Below, piece after piece: positions 61,979 through 64,000 of a DNA stretch of 64,000 bases. The position numbers were made by a program, and so were the translations under genes. The notes below the pieces were generated by a model. It saw nothing but the letters and a program-made list of their open reading frames with translations, did not search any database and was not told the origin of the DNA. Each line of letters starts with the position of its first letter. The first letter of the stretch is position 1. The stretch is from CBDCYS01 sp965226185 (GTDB lineage Bacteria > Acidobacteriota > Terriglobia > Bryobacterales > UBA6623), in NCBI GenBank assembly GCA_965226185.1, contig CBDDCT010000007.1, positions 2,294,001 to 2,358,000 of the forward strand. Direction: 5' to 3'.

Positions 61979-62953
61979 ATGCTTGTCCGCCGATCGTTAT
62001 TGCTTGCCACGGTCCTCGGTTCACTGATCGTCGCGGCCTCGTGCCAGCGCGAGAGCACGAAAAAGGTGATCGGCGTGGTTCCCAAAGGGACGAACCACAT
62101 CTTTTGGCAAACCGTGCATGCCGGCGCGCTGGCGGCCGCGGATGAGTTCGACCTCGAAATCATTTGGAATGCACCCCAGCTCGAGGTAGACACCTCCCGG
62201 CAGATCACGATCGTCGAAAACTTGATCACCAGGCGTGTCGATGGGATCGTCCTTGCTCCCGTCGAGGAAGACGCGCTGGTCGGGGTCGTGGAACGCGCCG
62301 TCAGCGAAGGCATCCCCGTTGCGATCTTTGATTCGGGCATCAAGACCGACAAGATCATCTCTTATGTCGCCACCAACAACTACGATGCCGGCGTGATGGC
62401 GGCGCGCCGCATGGGAAAAATCCTCGGAGGAAAGGGCAAGATCGGCGTGATCGGTTTCATGCCCGGAAGCGCCTCGACGATGGATCGCGAGGCCGGCTTC
62501 AATGACACCATCGCCAAAGAATATCCTCTGATCAAGAACCTGGGAGTGCGCTTCCCGATGGCCGACCGCGCCAAAGCCCTGGCCGAAGCGGAGAACATGA
62601 TGACGGCCAATCCCGACTTGGCCGGGTTGTTCGCTGACAACGAATCGAGCACCGATGGGACGGTCCGCGCCGTCAAACAGAGGAACGCCGTCGGGAAGGT
62701 CAAGATCGTGGGGTTCGACGCATCGAAGGAACTGGTGGACGAACTCAAAGCCGGCGCGATCGACTCGATCGTGATCCAGGACCCCTTCAAAATGGGCTAC
62801 GAGAGCACCAAAGCAGTGGCGCTCCACTTGAGCGGAGAGGAGCCTGTGCGCGAGATCGATTCCGGAGCGTACCTGGTGCTGCCAGAGAACGTTGACACAC
62901 CCGAGATGCACGAGCGGCTTTTCCCCGACATCGCGAAGTGGCTGCGCCGTTGA
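61979..62953 (+). CDS. Sugar-type periplasmic substrate-binding lipoprotein
   Basis: A 324-residue RbsB-like (periplasmic binding protein 4) receptor for an ABC importer. Lipobox VAASC gives Cys22 as the lipid site. Ligand-fold landmarks: IGVVPKGTNHIFWQTVHAG, VDGIVLAPVEEDALV, GKIGVIGFMPGSASTMDR and GLFADNESSTDG. The importer's ATPase and permease genes are not in the window; the next gene is a peptidase. Ligand unknown, most likely a sugar or polyol. Confidence 0.87.
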   Translation: MLVRRSLLLATVLGSLIVAASCQRESTKKVIGVVPKGTNHIFWQTVHAGALAAADEFDLEIIWNAPQLEVDTSRQITIVENLITRRVDGIVLAPVEEDALVGVVERAVSEGIPVAIFDSGIKTDKIISYVATNNYDAGVMAARRMGKILGGKGKIGVIGFMPGSASTMDREAGFNDTIAKEYPLIKNLGVRFPMADRAKALAEAENMMTANPDLAGLFADNESSTDGTVRAVKQRNAVGKVKIVGFDASKELVDELKAGAIDSIVIQDPFKMGYESTKAVALHLSGEEPVREIDSGAYLVLPENVDTPEMHERLFPDIAKWLRR

Positions 62954-62962
62954 TTCGCGCCG

Positions 62963-63015
62963 CATGCGGCAGTGGCGGCACGGCCCCATTGGGTTCCGGT
63001 TCGTCCGCGTCAGGG
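62963..63015. repeat. Partial, diverged copy of repeat R
   Basis: About 50 bases after the binding-protein stop resemble one end of repeat R (GGTTCCGGTTCGTCCGCGTC against GGTTGCGGCTCGTCCGCGTC at 54188-54207). Confidence 0.4.
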
Positions 63016-63161
63016 AGAGGCCGGCCGACTGTTCCTCGCACTGTCCTTTCACAGCTCGCCGAGCGGGGATCTTCTACCTGGTCCGCAACCCGCAGCCGAT
63101 GCGGGAGCGGCCGCTCGCTGGCGAGAATGCTTCTCAAGACCCCTTGCTACAATCAGAAACT

Positions 63162-64000
63162 ATGCTCAAGCTCGAAAACTGCCGGGAGCGGCAGACCCGG
63201 CTGCTGAGGCTGATGGAAGGCCAGCAGCTCGACTTGGCGATTCTTTCGAGTCCAAAGACGATCTACTACTTTTCAGGCGCACTTGTTCAACCTCAGAGTC
63301 CCCACGCCTTTCTGCTCGCCTCATCAGGTAAGAGTGTCCTCATCACGCACTCGCCAATCGGAATGTCGTCTGAGCCTCCGGCCTCGGCCGCCGGCGAGAC
63401 GGAGCTTTACGACTGGCACAGTATCGAAAAAGACGTTACGCCCACGACCTGGGACCAAGACGTTGCCGCCCGCGTTCGTGACGCCGCCGAACGCATCTTG
63501 CCGGGAGGCGGAGCGATTGCAATTGAGTTCGAGTCGGCCAGCCACGGCGTGGGCGCGGCCCTGAGCGAGTGGAACGGCAACCCGCCTGCTAACTTAACCC
63601 CTGAAATCGACCAAATGCGGCGTCAAAAGGACCCCGACGAAATCGAGTGTATACGGCAGACGGTGGCGCTGGCCGAAGCCGGGCTCGCCGCAGTCAAAGA
63701 GCGTCTGGAAGCCGGCATGACCGAGTACAAGGCCTACACGATCTATTACCAGGCCATGGTTGCCAAGGCCGAGACCTCGGTCTTGCTAAACGGTGACTTC
63801 GCGAGCGGCGCCCGCGCCGTCCGCGGTGGCGGCCCCCCGAGCAACCGCCGTGTTCAGCTCGGTGATCTGTTCATTTTCGACACGTCCCCGGCTTATCAGG
63901 GATATCCGTGCGACTTCACGCGAACGTTCGTTGTTGGCCGCCCGACCCAGTTACAGCAAGACGCTTGGGGCCACGTCTTGGAGGCGCACGACATCGCCCG
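63162..64000 (+). CDS. Xaa-Pro peptidase family (M24) protein, cut by the window end
   Basis: At least 279 residues. The N-terminal domain (LDLAILSSPKTIYYFSGAL) is followed by the M24 pita-bread catalytic domain, with the linker MRRQKDPDEIECIRQ and the first metal ligands in FIFDTSPAYQGYPCDFTRTF (two Asp). The later His and Glu ligands lie beyond 64000. Predicted aminopeptidase P/prolidase or creatinase relative. Start at the ATG at 63162; no stop in the window. Confidence 0.83.
   Translation, partial: MLKLENCRERQTRLLRLMEGQQLDLAILSSPKTIYYFSGALVQPQSPHAFLLASSGKSVLITHSPIGMSSEPPASAAGETELYDWHSIEKDVTPTTWDQDVAARVRDAAERILPGGGAIAIEFESASHGVGAALSEWNGNPPANLTPEIDQMRRQKDPDEIECIRQTVALAEAGLAAVKERLEAGMTEYKAYTIYYQAMVAKAETSVLLNGDFASGARAVRGGGPPSNRRVQLGDLFIFDTSPAYQGYPCDFTRTFVVGRPTQLQQDAWGHVLEAHDIA

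Noticed and set aside
62021..63052. A 343-codon minus-strand frame
   Set aside because: It is opposite the binding-protein gene, which has a lipobox and family motifs; the frame is His/Asp-rich nonsense.

Overview
The window looks like a piece of a high-GC soil bacterium, most likely an acidobacterium of the Solibacter/Bryobacterales kind. This is an inference from gene content: many enzymes with Tat or Sec signals that are normally cytoplasmic, DUF1080 and sulfatase proteins, TolB-type serine/threonine kinase fragments, TctA/TctB, and many short intergenic palindromic repeats. No rRNA is present, and the only tRNA-like sequence has a degenerate acceptor stem.

Layout. 0.2-10 kb: ordinary scattered genes (threonylcarbamoyl-AMP synthase, DUF72, thioesterase, exported DUF1080 and TIM-barrel proteins, an Nramp-like carrier without its metal ligands, a 2-hydroxyacid dehydrogenase with an HpcH-type aldolase). 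10-11.5 kb: repeats and a 411-bp inverted-repeat element. 11.9-18.3 kb: a Nit1C (nitrilase) cluster, nitBCDEFGH, of the type linked to cyanide nitrogen assimilation. Its first gene is split by a 536-bp deleted insertion sequence with a perfect 5-bp target duplication, and its last gene carries two in-frame amber codons. 18.3-31 kb: TctA/TctB carrier, a GT87-type membrane glycosyltransferase, an exported aldolase-like protein, an Flp pilin, a truncated fumarase, a SufR-like regulator-nadA-Rieske operon and an RpoD-like sigma factor. 31-41.5 kb: a gene graveyard with an orphan nuoI behind a deleted nuoH, a broken tenA, a degenerate tRNA-Cys, kinase/TolB fragments, an IS110 fragment, a second copy of the inverted-repeat element, diverged direct repeats, and between them a bacilliredoxin, a 986-aa membrane-anchored alkaline-phosphatase-superfamily protein and a sulfatase.

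41.5-57.5 kb: the most interesting region. It contains four paralogous SelA-like PLP enzymes (one fused to a beta-barrel-like domain), two amidohydrolase/deacetylases, two RidA proteins plus a RidA fragment, an M19 dipeptidase, an HpcH-type aldolase, a CocE-type hydrolase and another amidohydrolase. Almost all carry export signals; the PLP and RidA proteins carry twin-arginine-like signals, while the metallohydrolases carry Sec-like signals. Read together they suggest a periplasmic pathway that deacylates an N-acyl amino acid or amino-sugar acid, eliminates ammonia with a PLP lyase, hydrolyses the enamine/imine with RidA and cleaves the resulting keto acid. This resembles the cytoplasmic D-glucosaminate (Dga) and EF_0837/EF_0838/EF_0839-type loci moved outside the cytoplasm.

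57.6-64 kb: mutL, a Uma2-type nuclease, a frameshifted MFS carrier, a sugar-binding lipoprotein and the start of an Xaa-Pro peptidase that runs off the window.
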